Of a stretch of DNA of 64,000 nt, positions 46,284 to 54,874 are shown piece after piece. The DNA comes from Flavobacteriales bacterium. GTDB lineage: Bacteria > Bacteroidota > Bacteroidia > Flavobacteriales_D > Crocinitomicaceae. Within the stretch, counting starts at the first letter, position 1. Every line of letters starts with the position of its first letter. The DNA is taken from assembly GCA_947470515.1 (NCBI GenBank), contig CANITF010000007.1:57455-121454 (forward strand), read 5' to 3'. The notes under the pieces were generated by a model. That model made no database searches, had not been told where the DNA came from, and was given only the letters and a program-made list of their open reading frames with translations. The position numbers and the translations under genes are program-made.

Positions 46284-46415
46284 TTCTATTATTTTTATGC
46301 AAATATAATTATTCATAATTTAGTGTGGCAGACAAACTTGAAGGAAGGTTGATAATTGTATGAAATCTTCTGATTATTTTTAAGCTTTTGATACTTTAAA
46401 AATTCCTAAAAAACA

Positions 46416-48746
46416 GTGCTCAACAACACTTTTAAAAATAAGATTCCATTTGTCACACTGATTCTTTTCAGTTTGGTGTTTGTTTTTACGTTTTATGGAC
46501 CTATTATTTTAAATCCTGATTCCTATTTTTTCAGTAATGAAGGTGATGCACTAAAAAACTATTTCACGTATGCGTATCATATAAAACACGATGCATCGTA
46601 TCTGAATTTTTCAGGAATGAATTATCCGTATGGCGAGCATTTTATGTATACTGATTGCCATCCTATACTTGCCAATTTATTCAAATTCCTTTCAACGAAG
46701 TTTGATTTTTTCAAAGAACACAGTATTGGAATTCTTAATTTCTTAATGATCTTATCCATCTTCTTGACATTCATTGTATCCTATTTCTTATTACTTCAAT
46801 TCAAAATTAGTAAGTGGTTCAGTGTTTTATTTGCAATCAGTATTGCGGTTTTGGCTCCTCAAATTTTCAGAATGGGAGGGCACTTTGCAATGTCGTATAG
46901 CGCTGCAATTCCTTTATCGTGGCTCTTGCTCTTAAAAACGCAAGTGGCTATCCGAAAGAATTTTTATTTCATCCTGTTGTTTTTGAATTTACTTTTTTGG
47001 CTTTTCATTCATGCTTATTTAGGATTAATTATACTGTTCTTTTTACTAAGTCTTGTTTCAATAAATTTCCTTCGTGAGAAAGCAAAACGTTCAAAAATCA
47101 CTTTTTACACCAAACAATTTTCCGTTCTGATCATCCCAATGATCTTGTTTTATATGTTTACTGCTGCAACAGATACGCATATTGGAAGAACAACAAATCC
47201 ATCTGGATTCTTTTTATATAATGCAGAGTTTGATGATGTCTTTCTGCCTCATCACCCTCCTATTCGTCCAGTTTTAGATTCGCTTACTGGCGGCGTAATT
47301 GATCAAGAATGGGAAGCTTGGAGTTATGTTGGATTTTCTACTACACTGCTCTTTGGAACTTTTCTAATTTGGGGAATTATTCAATTGATTAAACGAAAAA
47401 AATCTACTTCACTTCAAGGATATTTTCAGAATTCCATGATAAATAATGCTTTAATAGCGGGGAGTATCGTATTACTTTTTGCCATGGCAATACCTTTCAA
47501 ACAAATAAGTGGTTTGATTGATTTGTTACCCATAGTAAAACAATTCCGTGCAACAGGCAGATTTACGTGGCCATTTTATTTTGTCGCTCTTGTCTTTTCA
47601 GCGAGTGTTTTTCAAGAACTTTATATCCGTTTAATAGGTCAAAAGAAAAACGTTTTTGCAGTTGTACTAATCGTTTCTATTGGTTTATTAAATACGTTGG
47701 AAGGACTGAGTTACCACATTGGCACATCTTTACAAATAATTCAATCCAAAAACAGCTTCAAAAAAGAGGGATTATCCCCTTCAGTCAAAGAGGCATTGAA
47801 TAAAATTAATCCATCAGATTATCAAGCAATCATTGCCTTGCCCTTTTATTATCAAGGTTCGGAAAGTTATTCTCGTCCTAGAAACCAAGAGACAATGTTT
47901 GCTTCTATTTGTTTCTCTTATCATTCTGGGGTTCCTTTGGTCAATGCTAACCTCACCAGAACATCCATTCAAGAAAGTAAAAACATTGTTCAAATCGTTT
48001 CTCCTGATTTTTATCAAAAAGAAATTGAAAAAGATATAAAAAGCGAAAAACCATTTTTAATTATTCGGACTAGAGATCAAATCACAGAATATGAAACAGA
48101 ACTATTACAGAAATGTAAATTGATTTTTCAAAGTGATGAAATCTCTATTTATTCACTCTCCAAAAAAGATTTATTCAATAACAGTGCTGAACAGCGAATT
48201 AGAAATTATAAATTACGAATCCCTAATCTGTTTAAGAATGGAGACTTTTATTCCTCTATTGATTCAACATATATCTATTACACAAGTTTTGAAAATAAAA
48301 AATCAACGCCTATTTTTAGAGGTAAAGGTGGATTTCAAACAATCAAAAAAGGAAAAAATATCTTTGCTGAATTTGCACCGAACACCTTTGAAGTTGGAAT
48401 GAAATACCACGTCAGTCTTTGGATGTACAACGGTATTCCAGATGCTTTAAACAATTGGCTTCGCTTCATAATTGAAGAATTTGACGAAACTAAAAACGAA
48501 TGGATTTCAACTGAAATATTACCAGAGCAAAGTGAAACTATCAATGGAAACTGGTCACTCGTTGAAGGAACATTTGAAGTAAAAAGTTCAACTAGTCGCA
48601 TTTATATAACAACCAAAGGCAAAGACGATTCGAAACAACCACTTTATGTTGATGATTTATTGATAAGGGAAGTGGGAGTTGATGTTTATAAATGGGAGTA
48701 TAATTCGCTTTTTTATAATAACCATACTATTCGTCTGCCAAACTGA
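46416..48746 (+). CDS. Polytopic GT-C-like membrane protein with C-terminal jelly-roll-like domain
   Basis: A 776-residue protein starting at GTG 46416; no nearby ATG fits. Residues about 10-450 hold ten or more hydrophobic helices with a long first extracytoplasmic loop (NPDSYFFSNEGDALKNYF), as in GT-C glycosyltransferases or DUF6311-type proteins. Residues about 600-776 look like a CBM4/9-type beta sandwich (YTSFENKKSTPIFRGKG ... YVDDLLIREVG). It probably modifies an envelope glycan or lipid. The fold calls are by pattern only. Confidence 0.65.
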   Translation: MLNNTFKNKIPFVTLILFSLVFVFTFYGPIILNPDSYFFSNEGDALKNYFTYAYHIKHDASYLNFSGMNYPYGEHFMYTDCHPILANLFKFLSTKFDFFKEHSIGILNFLMILSIFLTFIVSYFLLLQFKISKWFSVLFAISIAVLAPQIFRMGGHFAMSYSAAIPLSWLLLLKTQVAIRKNFYFILLFLNLLFWLFIHAYLGLIILFFLLSLVSINFLREKAKRSKITFYTKQFSVLIIPMILFYMFTAATDTHIGRTTNPSGFFLYNAEFDDVFLPHHPPIRPVLDSLTGGVIDQEWEAWSYVGFSTTLLFGTFLIWGIIQLIKRKKSTSLQGYFQNSMINNALIAGSIVLLFAMAIPFKQISGLIDLLPIVKQFRATGRFTWPFYFVALVFSASVFQELYIRLIGQKKNVFAVVLIVSIGLLNTLEGLSYHIGTSLQIIQSKNSFKKEGLSPSVKEALNKINPSDYQAIIALPFYYQGSESYSRPRNQETMFASICFSYHSGVPLVNANLTRTSIQESKNIVQIVSPDFYQKEIEKDIKSEKPFLIIRTRDQITEYETELLQKCKLIFQSDEISIYSLSKKDLFNNSAEQRIRNYKLRIPNLFKNGDFYSSIDSTYIYYTSFENKKSTPIFRGKGGFQTIKKGKNIFAEFAPNTFEVGMKYHVSLWMYNGIPDALNNWLRFIIEEFDETKNEWISTEILPEQSETINGNWSLVEGTFEVKSSTSRIYITTKGKDDSKQPLYVDDLLIREVGVDVYKWEYNSLFYNNHTIRLPN

Positions 48747-48752
48747 TTTGGA

Positions 48753-49106
48753 ATTACCGTTTTTGAACCACATAGGAACATAGTTCACATAGAGTGAATA
48801 ATTTGAAATTCATAACTTGTCATTTAAGTTTAACACTTTTTCTACTTTCTTCGTTTTTTTAAATTCATATATTACCGTTTTTGAACCACATAGGAACATA
48901 GTTCACATAGAGTGAATAATTTGAAATTCATAAATTGTAATTTAAGTTTAACACTTTTTCTACTTTCTTCGTTTTTTAAAATTCATATATTACCGTTTTT
49001 GAACAACAAAGGAACATAGCTCACATAGAGTGAATAATTTGAAATTCATAACTTGTAATTTAAGTTTAACACTTTTTCTACTATCTTCGTTTTTTTAAAT
49101 TCATTT
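48753..49106. repeat. Three tandem 118-bp units ending at a start codon
   Basis: Units at 48753-48870, 48871-48988 and 48989-49106 are equal in length and differ at only a few positions. Each runs from ATTACCGTTTTTGAACCACA through CATAGTTCACATAG to AAATTCATAT. The last unit ends at the base before the ATG of the SRPBCC gene, so its leader is triplicated. The 360-bp gap 48747-49106 holds nothing else. Confidence 0.95.
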
Positions 49107-49640
49107 ATGTCAATTCTAATTTATTTCCTTTTAGGAGCACTCACATTTTTCATTTTTCTAATGATTTTTGGATTATTTCTGCCAAAAGATGCACATGTTG
49201 AACGTTCAATTATTGTCAATGCTTCTCCTTCAGACGTTTTTGCTGAAGTAGTTAACTACGAGAAGTTTGTCACATGGAATCCTTGGTCGGAAAAAGACCA
49301 AAATATTCAACATTCATTTGAAGGAGTAATAGGAACAATTGGCTCGAAATATTCATGGAAAGGCAACAAGAAGGTTGGAAGTGGGTATATGCAAATAACA
49401 GATATTGCAGTCAATGAGCATGTAGAAATGGATTTAAATTTTGGGCCAAGAGGTGCTGCTAAATGTGGTTTTGTGATTCAACCGAATGAAAATGGAACAA
49501 GAATTATTTGGTATTTTGATTCACCAATGGGCAATTTCCCTTTGAAACGAATTATTGGTGCGATGATGGATAAATTTATCGGTTCAGATTACAGTAAAGG
49601 ATTATCAAATCTTCAAGCTAAACTAGAAAAACAACAATGA
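49107..49640 (+). CDS. SRPBCC (polyketide-cyclase-like) protein with N-terminal membrane helix
   Basis: A 177-residue protein. One transmembrane helix at about 3-26 (FLLGALTFFIFLMIFGLFL) is followed by an SRPBCC ligand-binding domain: VERSIIVNASPSDVFAEVVN, FVTWNPWSEKD, IVGTIGSKYSWKG-like turn, and FDSPMGNFPLKRIIG. The fold binds hydrophobic ligands; no catalytic residue can be named. Stop overlaps the M28 peptidase start by 4 bp. Its upstream region is the triple 118-bp repeat, so copy number could influence expression. Confidence 0.85.
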   Translation: MSILIYFLLGALTFFIFLMIFGLFLPKDAHVERSIIVNASPSDVFAEVVNYEKFVTWNPWSEKDQNIQHSFEGVIGTIGSKYSWKGNKKVGSGYMQITDIAVNEHVEMDLNFGPRGAAKCGFVIQPNENGTRIIWYFDSPMGNFPLKRIIGAMMDKFIGSDYSKGLSNLQAKLEKQQ

Positions 49641-50995
49641 GATTAACACTACTATTCGCACTTTTATTCAGCGGAATACATGCGCAAAACAACGACTCTA
49701 TTTTTATTCGTTCGATTTATAATTCTGCACTAACAAATGGTCATGCTTATGAAAATTTAAGAAGTTTGTGTAAAGATGTCGGAGCACGAATTTCAGGTTC
49801 GGCAGAAGCACAAATGGCGGTTGAATGGAGTAAAGCAACCATGGAGAAATACAATTTTGATGAAGTTTATCTTCAAGAAATAAAAGTTCCACATTGGGAA
49901 AGAGGGACAACTGAAGCTGGATGGATACGCAGTAAAAAACATGGTTTAATAAAAGTAAACATGCTTGCACTTGGCGGTTCCATTGGCACTGATGGAATTT
50001 TAGAAGGAGAAATCATAGAATTTAAACATTTAGACGAATTAAAAAAAGCTAAACGTTCTGCAATAGAAGGTAAAATTGTATTCCTGAATCAACCTATGGA
50101 TGAGCAGCAAATCAATACATTTAAAGCGTATGGTGGATGTTATGCAATTCGAGGAAATGGTGCAGTTGAAGGAAGTAAGTTAGGTGCCAAAGCAGTTATA
50201 ATTCGTTCACTCGGAATGCCAATTGACAAACATCCTCATACTGGCAGCATGCACTATGAAGACAGTATTGCTAAAATTCCTGCGGCTGCAATATCAACAG
50301 AAGATGCTGAAAATCTTTCCCTTATGTTATCAAAAGAGAAATTAGAATTTGTGATGGAAATGGATTGTCGTGCTTATCCTGATGCAACTTCTTATAATGT
50401 TATCGCAGAAATCAAAGGTTCAAAAAATCCAAATCAAATTATCACTTTTGGAGGACATTTAGATTCTTGGGATACAGGAGAAGGAGCGCACGATGACGGA
50501 GCAGGCGTAATCCATTGCTTGGAAGCTTTGCGCATTTTAAACGAGTTAAATTACAAACCTGTACATACGTTAAGAGTAGTTTTCTTTATGAATGAAGAGA
50601 ATGGCAATATGGGTGGAAAAACGTATGCTACTTGGTCAAAAGAAAGAGGTGAAGAACAGATTGCAGCACTTGAAAGCGATCGTGGAGGATTTGCACCAAA
50701 AGGTTTTCATTGTGATGGATCTGAAAAGCAACTTAATTTATTGAAATCGTTCAAAGAACATTTTGCTGTTTATGAACTTCATGAGTTTGATAAAGGATAT
50801 GGTGGAGTTGATATTGGACCTTTAAAGGGTTCTTTTCCAAACATTCCATTGTTTGGTTTTGTACCTGATTCTCAACGTTATTTCGATTTTCATCATGCTC
50901 CAAGCGATGTATTTGAGAATGTAAATAAGCGGGAATTAGAATTAGGGTGCGGTGCAATTGGTTCCATAATTTATTTGTTAGATAAAAACTTATAA
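49637..50995 (+). CDS. Secreted M28-family zinc metallopeptidase
   Basis: A 452-residue protein with a signal peptide (MRLTLLFALLFSGIHAQ). A PA-like insertion is at about residues 110-230. The M28 core has FGGHLDSWDTGEGAHDDGAG (H274 and the aspartates as zinc ligands) and FFMNEENGNMGGKTY with the catalytic Glu pair. A late FDFHHAPSDVFENV supplies the last histidine ligand. Likely an aminopeptidase or carboxypeptidase Q-like enzyme in the periplasm or outside. Coupled to the SRPBCC gene by an ATGA overlap. Confidence 0.93.
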   Translation: MRLTLLFALLFSGIHAQNNDSIFIRSIYNSALTNGHAYENLRSLCKDVGARISGSAEAQMAVEWSKATMEKYNFDEVYLQEIKVPHWERGTTEAGWIRSKKHGLIKVNMLALGGSIGTDGILEGEIIEFKHLDELKKAKRSAIEGKIVFLNQPMDEQQINTFKAYGGCYAIRGNGAVEGSKLGAKAVIIRSLGMPIDKHPHTGSMHYEDSIAKIPAAAISTEDAENLSLMLSKEKLEFVMEMDCRAYPDATSYNVIAEIKGSKNPNQIITFGGHLDSWDTGEGAHDDGAGVIHCLEALRILNELNYKPVHTLRVVFFMNEENGNMGGKTYATWSKERGEEQIAALESDRGGFAPKGFHCDGSEKQLNLLKSFKEHFAVYELHEFDKGYGGVDIGPLKGSFPNIPLFGFVPDSQRYFDFHHAPSDVFENVNKRELELGCGAIGSIIYLLDKNL

Positions 50996-51058
50996 GATTT
51001 TGAACACTGCCTGTTGATAAAAACAGTGCTTACCGCCTATTTTCTCGCCTAAAATCGC

Positions 51059-51066
51059 TAATTTTG
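51059..51066 (+). promoter_or_regulatory. Possible -7 promoter box of the SPT-like gene
   Basis: TAATTTTG matches TAnnTTTG, 59 bases before the ATG at 51126. No -33 TTG at standard spacing. Confidence 0.35.
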
Positions 51067-51125
51067 CAATCGTAATAACATTTTTAGGCATCCTTGATGC
51101 GACACACAAAGCAAAATTAATTGAT

Positions 51126-52373
51126 ATGGTTCAAGACATTTTTGAGAAAATCAAAAACAACAGAGGTCCAATCGGGCAACATGCAAAAGCATCTCACGGA
51201 TACTTTACTTTTCCTAAACTAGAAGGTCCAATTGGTCCTCACATGATTTTTAGAGGTAAAGAACGTTTGAATTGGAGTTTAAACAACTATTTGGGATTAG
51301 CAAATCATCCTGATGTTCGTAAAGCGGATGCTGAAGCAGCAGCTGATTTTGGTTTTGCAACGCCAATGGGAGCTAGAATGATGAGTGGAAACACGAATTA
51401 TCATGAAAAATTAGAGGCAGATCTATCAGCTTTCGTTGAAAAAGAAGACACAATACTTTGTAATTTTGGATACCAAGCAATGGTTTCTGCAATTGACTGT
51501 TTAGTTGATCGTAGAGATGTAATTGTTTATGATGCTGAATCACATGCTTGTATTTTGGACGGTGTGCGTTTACACATGGGTAAAAGATATGTGTTCAAAC
51601 ACAACGACATTGAAGATTGTGAAAAACAATTAGCACGTGCTACTAAATTAGCTGAAGAAACAGGTGGAGCAATACTTGTGATTACTGAAGGTGTTTTTGG
51701 AATGCGCGGTGATCAAGGTAAAATAAAAGAAATCGTTGATTTAAAGAAAAAATTCAACTTTAGATTATTTGTTGATGATGCTCACGGAATTGGAACGTTA
51801 GGATCAAAAGGTGGTGGAACAGGACAAGAACAAGGATGTCAAGATGGAATCGATATTTACTTCGGAACATTTGCTAAATCTTTTGCTTTAATTGGAGGTT
51901 TTATTTCAAGTGACGAGCAAGTAGTTGAATACTTAAGATACAACATGCGTTCTCAAATATTTGCGAAAGCTTTACCATTACCATTGGTTATTGGTGCTCA
52001 AAAACGTTTGGATTTGATGAGAACACAACCTGAATTAAAGGATAACCTTTGGAAAATTACTAAAGCACTTCAATCAGGTTTGACGGAAAGAGGTTTTGAA
52101 ATTAGAGAAACAAATTCTTGCGTTACTCCTGTTTACATGAATGGATCAATTCCTGAATCAACTAATTTGATTTATGATTTACGTGAGAATTACAATATTT
52201 TCTGTTCAATGGTTGTTTATCCTGTTGTACCAAAAGGAATGATAATTTTGCGTTTGATTCCAACGGCAGTGCATACCTTAGAAGATGTAAATTACACACT
52301 TGATTGTTTTTCTAAAATTGTTGGAAAATTAAAAGCAGGTGAATATATGTCAGACAAGATTGCATCAGTTTAA
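51126..52373 (+). CDS. Alpha-oxoamine synthase, serine palmitoyltransferase-like (or cysteate acyltransferase)
   Basis: A 415-residue PLP enzyme of the alpha-oxoamine synthase family. It has NNYLGLANHPDV, GARMMSGNTNYHEKLE, CNFGYQAMVSAID, VDDAHGIGTLG and the PLP lysine K251 in FGTFAKSFALIGGF. It decarboxylatively condenses an acyl-CoA with an amino acid. Bacteroidota use close relatives for sphingolipids (serine) or sulfonolipids/capnine (cysteate). Substrate cannot be decided from sequence alone. Monocistronic with a terminator at 52394-52429. Confidence 0.85.
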   Translation: MVQDIFEKIKNNRGPIGQHAKASHGYFTFPKLEGPIGPHMIFRGKERLNWSLNNYLGLANHPDVRKADAEAAADFGFATPMGARMMSGNTNYHEKLEADLSAFVEKEDTILCNFGYQAMVSAIDCLVDRRDVIVYDAESHACILDGVRLHMGKRYVFKHNDIEDCEKQLARATKLAEETGGAILVITEGVFGMRGDQGKIKEIVDLKKKFNFRLFVDDAHGIGTLGSKGGGTGQEQGCQDGIDIYFGTFAKSFALIGGFISSDEQVVEYLRYNMRSQIFAKALPLPLVIGAQKRLDLMRTQPELKDNLWKITKALQSGLTERGFEIRETNSCVTPVYMNGSIPESTNLIYDLRENYNIFCSMVVYPVVPKGMIILRLIPTAVHTLEDVNYTLDCFSKIVGKLKAGEYMSDKIASV

Positions 52374-52393
52374 ATAACAAACTAATTTATATT

Positions 52394-52429
52394 AAAAGAC
52401 CATCCGTCGAATGACAGGTGGTCTTTTTT
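52394..52429 (+). terminator. Terminator of the SPT-like gene
   Basis: AAAAGACCA (52394-52402) pairs with TGGTCTTTT (52419-52427), followed by TT. It lies just upstream of the helicase start at 52436. Confidence 0.8.
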
Positions 52430-52435
52430 AATATT

Positions 52436-54274
52436 ATGGAACTAAGACATCCTTATATTGAGACACTTCTAGCTTGTCTAGATCTCGAAGAACTTGAGCA
52501 AACGAAACGTTTTCAGCTTGACGAACAGCACAATTTAAAATCACTTAAAGCAGAAGGATTAGCCATTCATCCAATACGAATCAATAGAAAAACTTTTGGT
52601 TATGCTGATTATCCGGAACTAAACTTCAGAATTCCATTTCCAGCAGAGACAGGTAACTTCAGAGATGGAATGGCGATTGAATGTTTTTGTCAGGGCGAGG
52701 ATCCAATAAAAGGAATGCTTCTTAATTTGGATGGAAAACAAGGAGAAATTAGACTTTTTGCGCCTGATTTCCCAGACTGGATAGAAGATGAAGGTGTCGG
52801 GATAAAATTAACACCTGATACGCGCACTACAACACTTATGAAAAAGGCATTGAATGAACTTTATCTTCATTCAAATCAACAATCCTTATTCAATAAAATA
52901 CATTCTGATCAAACCGTTGAAAATCAAATTTTAGTAACTAAAACACCAATCATTGAAAATTTCATTAATAAAAACCTCAATGAAAGTCAAAAAAATGCTG
53001 TTCATCAAATTCAAGATTTCGAAGAACTTCTAATCATTCATGGCCCACCCGGAACAGGAAAAACAACAACTCTGATTGAGGCCATTCTTCAACTCGTTAA
53101 AAAGGGAGAAAAAATTCTTGTATCTGCTCCGAGTAATACAGCCGTCGATAATATTGCATCAGGATTAATTGATAAAAACATCAATTTCATTCGTGTTGGG
53201 AACAATACAAAAGTAAATGCACAAATTTTTCCATTTACCCCTGAAGGGAAACTGAAAGACAGTAAACAGGAGAAGGAAATTAAAAAACTTAAAATCAGGG
53301 CTGTAGAATTTCGAAAAATGGCCAATCAATACAAGCGTCGTTTTGGAAAAGAAGAGCGAGATCAGCGAAATTTGCTTATCAAAGAAGTTAAAAGTATCCG
53401 TAAAGAAATAAAAGACATTCAAAATTATAACGAAGAGCAATTGTTTGAAAATGCAAGAGTTATAATCGGAACTCCGATTGGTTTGATGGATGGTCAAGTT
53501 CAAAAATTAGAATATCAAACATTGATTATTGATGAAGCTGGTCAGTGCTTAGAGCCGCTCGCTTGGTGCATTATTCCACTGGCAGAAAAAGTCATATTAG
53601 CAGGAGATCATTTACAACTTCCTCCAACAATACTCTCTGACAAAGCTGCTCAATTGGGGTTGAGGCATTCAATTCTAGAAGTATGTTTTTCTAAAATATC
53701 GAATGTTTATTTATTGGACACACAATATCGCATGCGTGAATCTATCGCACAATTTTCCAATGATTATTTTTATGATGGGAAATTAAAAACACCAGATCAT
53801 CTTTTAAACTCAGGTGAACATATAATTTTTTATGACACAGCTGGCGCAGGATTTGACGAAGAACGCGGTCCAGACGGAAATAGTTTAATGAACAAAGGAG
53901 AAATTGATATTATCTTGAAAATTATTGAAAAAGATAATTTGCAATTGAATCAAACGGCACTTATTTCACCCTATTCAGGTCAAGTTACCTTGGCTAAAGA
54001 AACATTAAAATCAGCATTGAGAATCAGCACAATTGATAGTTTTCAAGGGCAAGAAGAAGAAAATGTCATCATATCTCTTGTTAGATCGAACAATGAAGGA
54101 CAAATTGGCTTCTTAAAAGATTACCGACGCATGAATGTTGCTATGACAAGAGCCAAAGAAAAATTGATAATTATTGGAGATAGTTCAACCCTTGCGAAAG
54201 ATTCGTATTATGCAGCATTCATAGATTATATAGAAAAAATAAATGCTTATAAAAGTGTATGGGAAATAATCTAA
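52436..54274 (+). CDS. UPF1/IGHMBP2-like superfamily 1 helicase
   Basis: A 612-residue SF1B-type helicase from the ATG at 52436 (MELRHPYIETLLACLD); an ATG at 52418 lies inside the terminator stem and is unlikely. An N-terminal beta-barrel-like region precedes Walker A HGPPGTGKTTT near residues 202-212. Then come SAPSNTAVDNIASGL, a long basic coiled insertion (about 255-325), IIDEAGQCLEP, DTQYRMRES, DSFQGQEEENVIISLVRSN and VAMTRAKEKLIIIGD. Probable DNA or RNA unwinding role; no nuclease partner, so no sign of a defence system. Confidence 0.9.
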   Translation: MELRHPYIETLLACLDLEELEQTKRFQLDEQHNLKSLKAEGLAIHPIRINRKTFGYADYPELNFRIPFPAETGNFRDGMAIECFCQGEDPIKGMLLNLDGKQGEIRLFAPDFPDWIEDEGVGIKLTPDTRTTTLMKKALNELYLHSNQQSLFNKIHSDQTVENQILVTKTPIIENFINKNLNESQKNAVHQIQDFEELLIIHGPPGTGKTTTLIEAILQLVKKGEKILVSAPSNTAVDNIASGLIDKNINFIRVGNNTKVNAQIFPFTPEGKLKDSKQEKEIKKLKIRAVEFRKMANQYKRRFGKEERDQRNLLIKEVKSIRKEIKDIQNYNEEQLFENARVIIGTPIGLMDGQVQKLEYQTLIIDEAGQCLEPLAWCIIPLAEKVILAGDHLQLPPTILSDKAAQLGLRHSILEVCFSKISNVYLLDTQYRMRESIAQFSNDYFYDGKLKTPDHLLNSGEHIIFYDTAGAGFDEERGPDGNSLMNKGEIDIILKIIEKDNLQLNQTALISPYSGQVTLAKETLKSALRISTIDSFQGQEEENVIISLVRSNNEGQIGFLKDYRRMNVAMTRAKEKLIIIGDSSTLAKDSYYAAFIDYIEKINAYKSVWEII

Positions 54275-54278
54275 TTTC

Positions 54279-54308
54279 TCCCAAAAAGAAAAAAATCCAA
54301 TTTTGGGA
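54279..54308 (+). terminator. Weak hairpin downstream of the helicase gene
   Basis: TCCCAAAA (54279-54286) and TTTTGGGA (54301-54308) form an 8-base stem with a 14-base A-rich loop, just past the helicase stop. No immediate T-run, so termination is uncertain. Confidence 0.4.
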
Positions 54309-54400
54309 TTAACTATAAATTAATTATTTTTTAAAAACCTCATTTTGAGAAACTTAATATTTAGGCATTATTTTTATATTATAGAATTGCTGAAATATTA

Positions 54401-54805
54401 ATGACAATAACCATGAGCAGTAAATACGAATTTGTTATTCTTGATGACGACTTGTTTTATGGAAATTTAATAAAATACTTTCTTCAAAACCAAGGATACA
54501 CGAATGTTTCCTTTTTTGAAGATGAATCTACATGTTTAAAATATGTATCAACTAAACCAACTTTGTACATTGTAGATCATTTTTTAAAACAAACAACTGG
54601 ATTAACAATGATGGAGGAAATTTATCAAAAAAATCCAAACGCGTTCTTCATCTATTTATCCAATCAAGAATCTTCAAAAATTGCAATAAAAGCGATGAAA
54701 TTAGGTGCTATAGATTATCTTCAAAAAGACAAAAATTCATTTTTTCATTTACTGAATATATTAGATCATTTTTTTAAAGAAAAATCACTATCTCTTGAAT
54801 TTTAA
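54401..54805 (+). CDS. Single-domain response regulator
   Basis: A 134-residue receiver domain with no output domain. Acidic D15-D17 lie in FVILDDDLFYG, the phospho-acceptor is D59 in LYIVDHFLK, the switch serine is in IYLSNQES, and K109 is in DYLQKDKNS. An ATG at 54413 (MSSKYEF) is an equally good start. No histidine kinase lies in the window, so the partner is unknown. Such CheY-like proteins bind another protein when phosphorylated. Confidence 0.88.
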   Translation: MTITMSSKYEFVILDDDLFYGNLIKYFLQNQGYTNVSFFEDESTCLKYVSTKPTLYIVDHFLKQTTGLTMMEEIYQKNPNAFFIYLSNQESSKIAIKAMKLGAIDYLQKDKNSFFHLLNILDHFFKEKSLSLEF

Positions 54806-54874
54806 AAAAATGTATTTTACTATTTTATTTCCATAAGAATTAAATAACCAGTGTTTTTTTTAATAGAATTTATG

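Noticed and set aside
48753..49106. Possible CRISPR array
   Set aside because: Three directly abutting 118-bp units with no spacers and no cas genes: a tandem duplication, not CRISPR.
49637..50995. Type IX secretion cargo (M28 peptidase)
   Set aside because: The protein ends right after the peptidase domain (IGSIIYLLDKNL) with no C-terminal sorting domain.
52436..54274. UPF1-like helicase as part of an antiphage cassette
   Set aside because: No nuclease, methylase or other effector is linked; neighbours are lipid and signalling genes.
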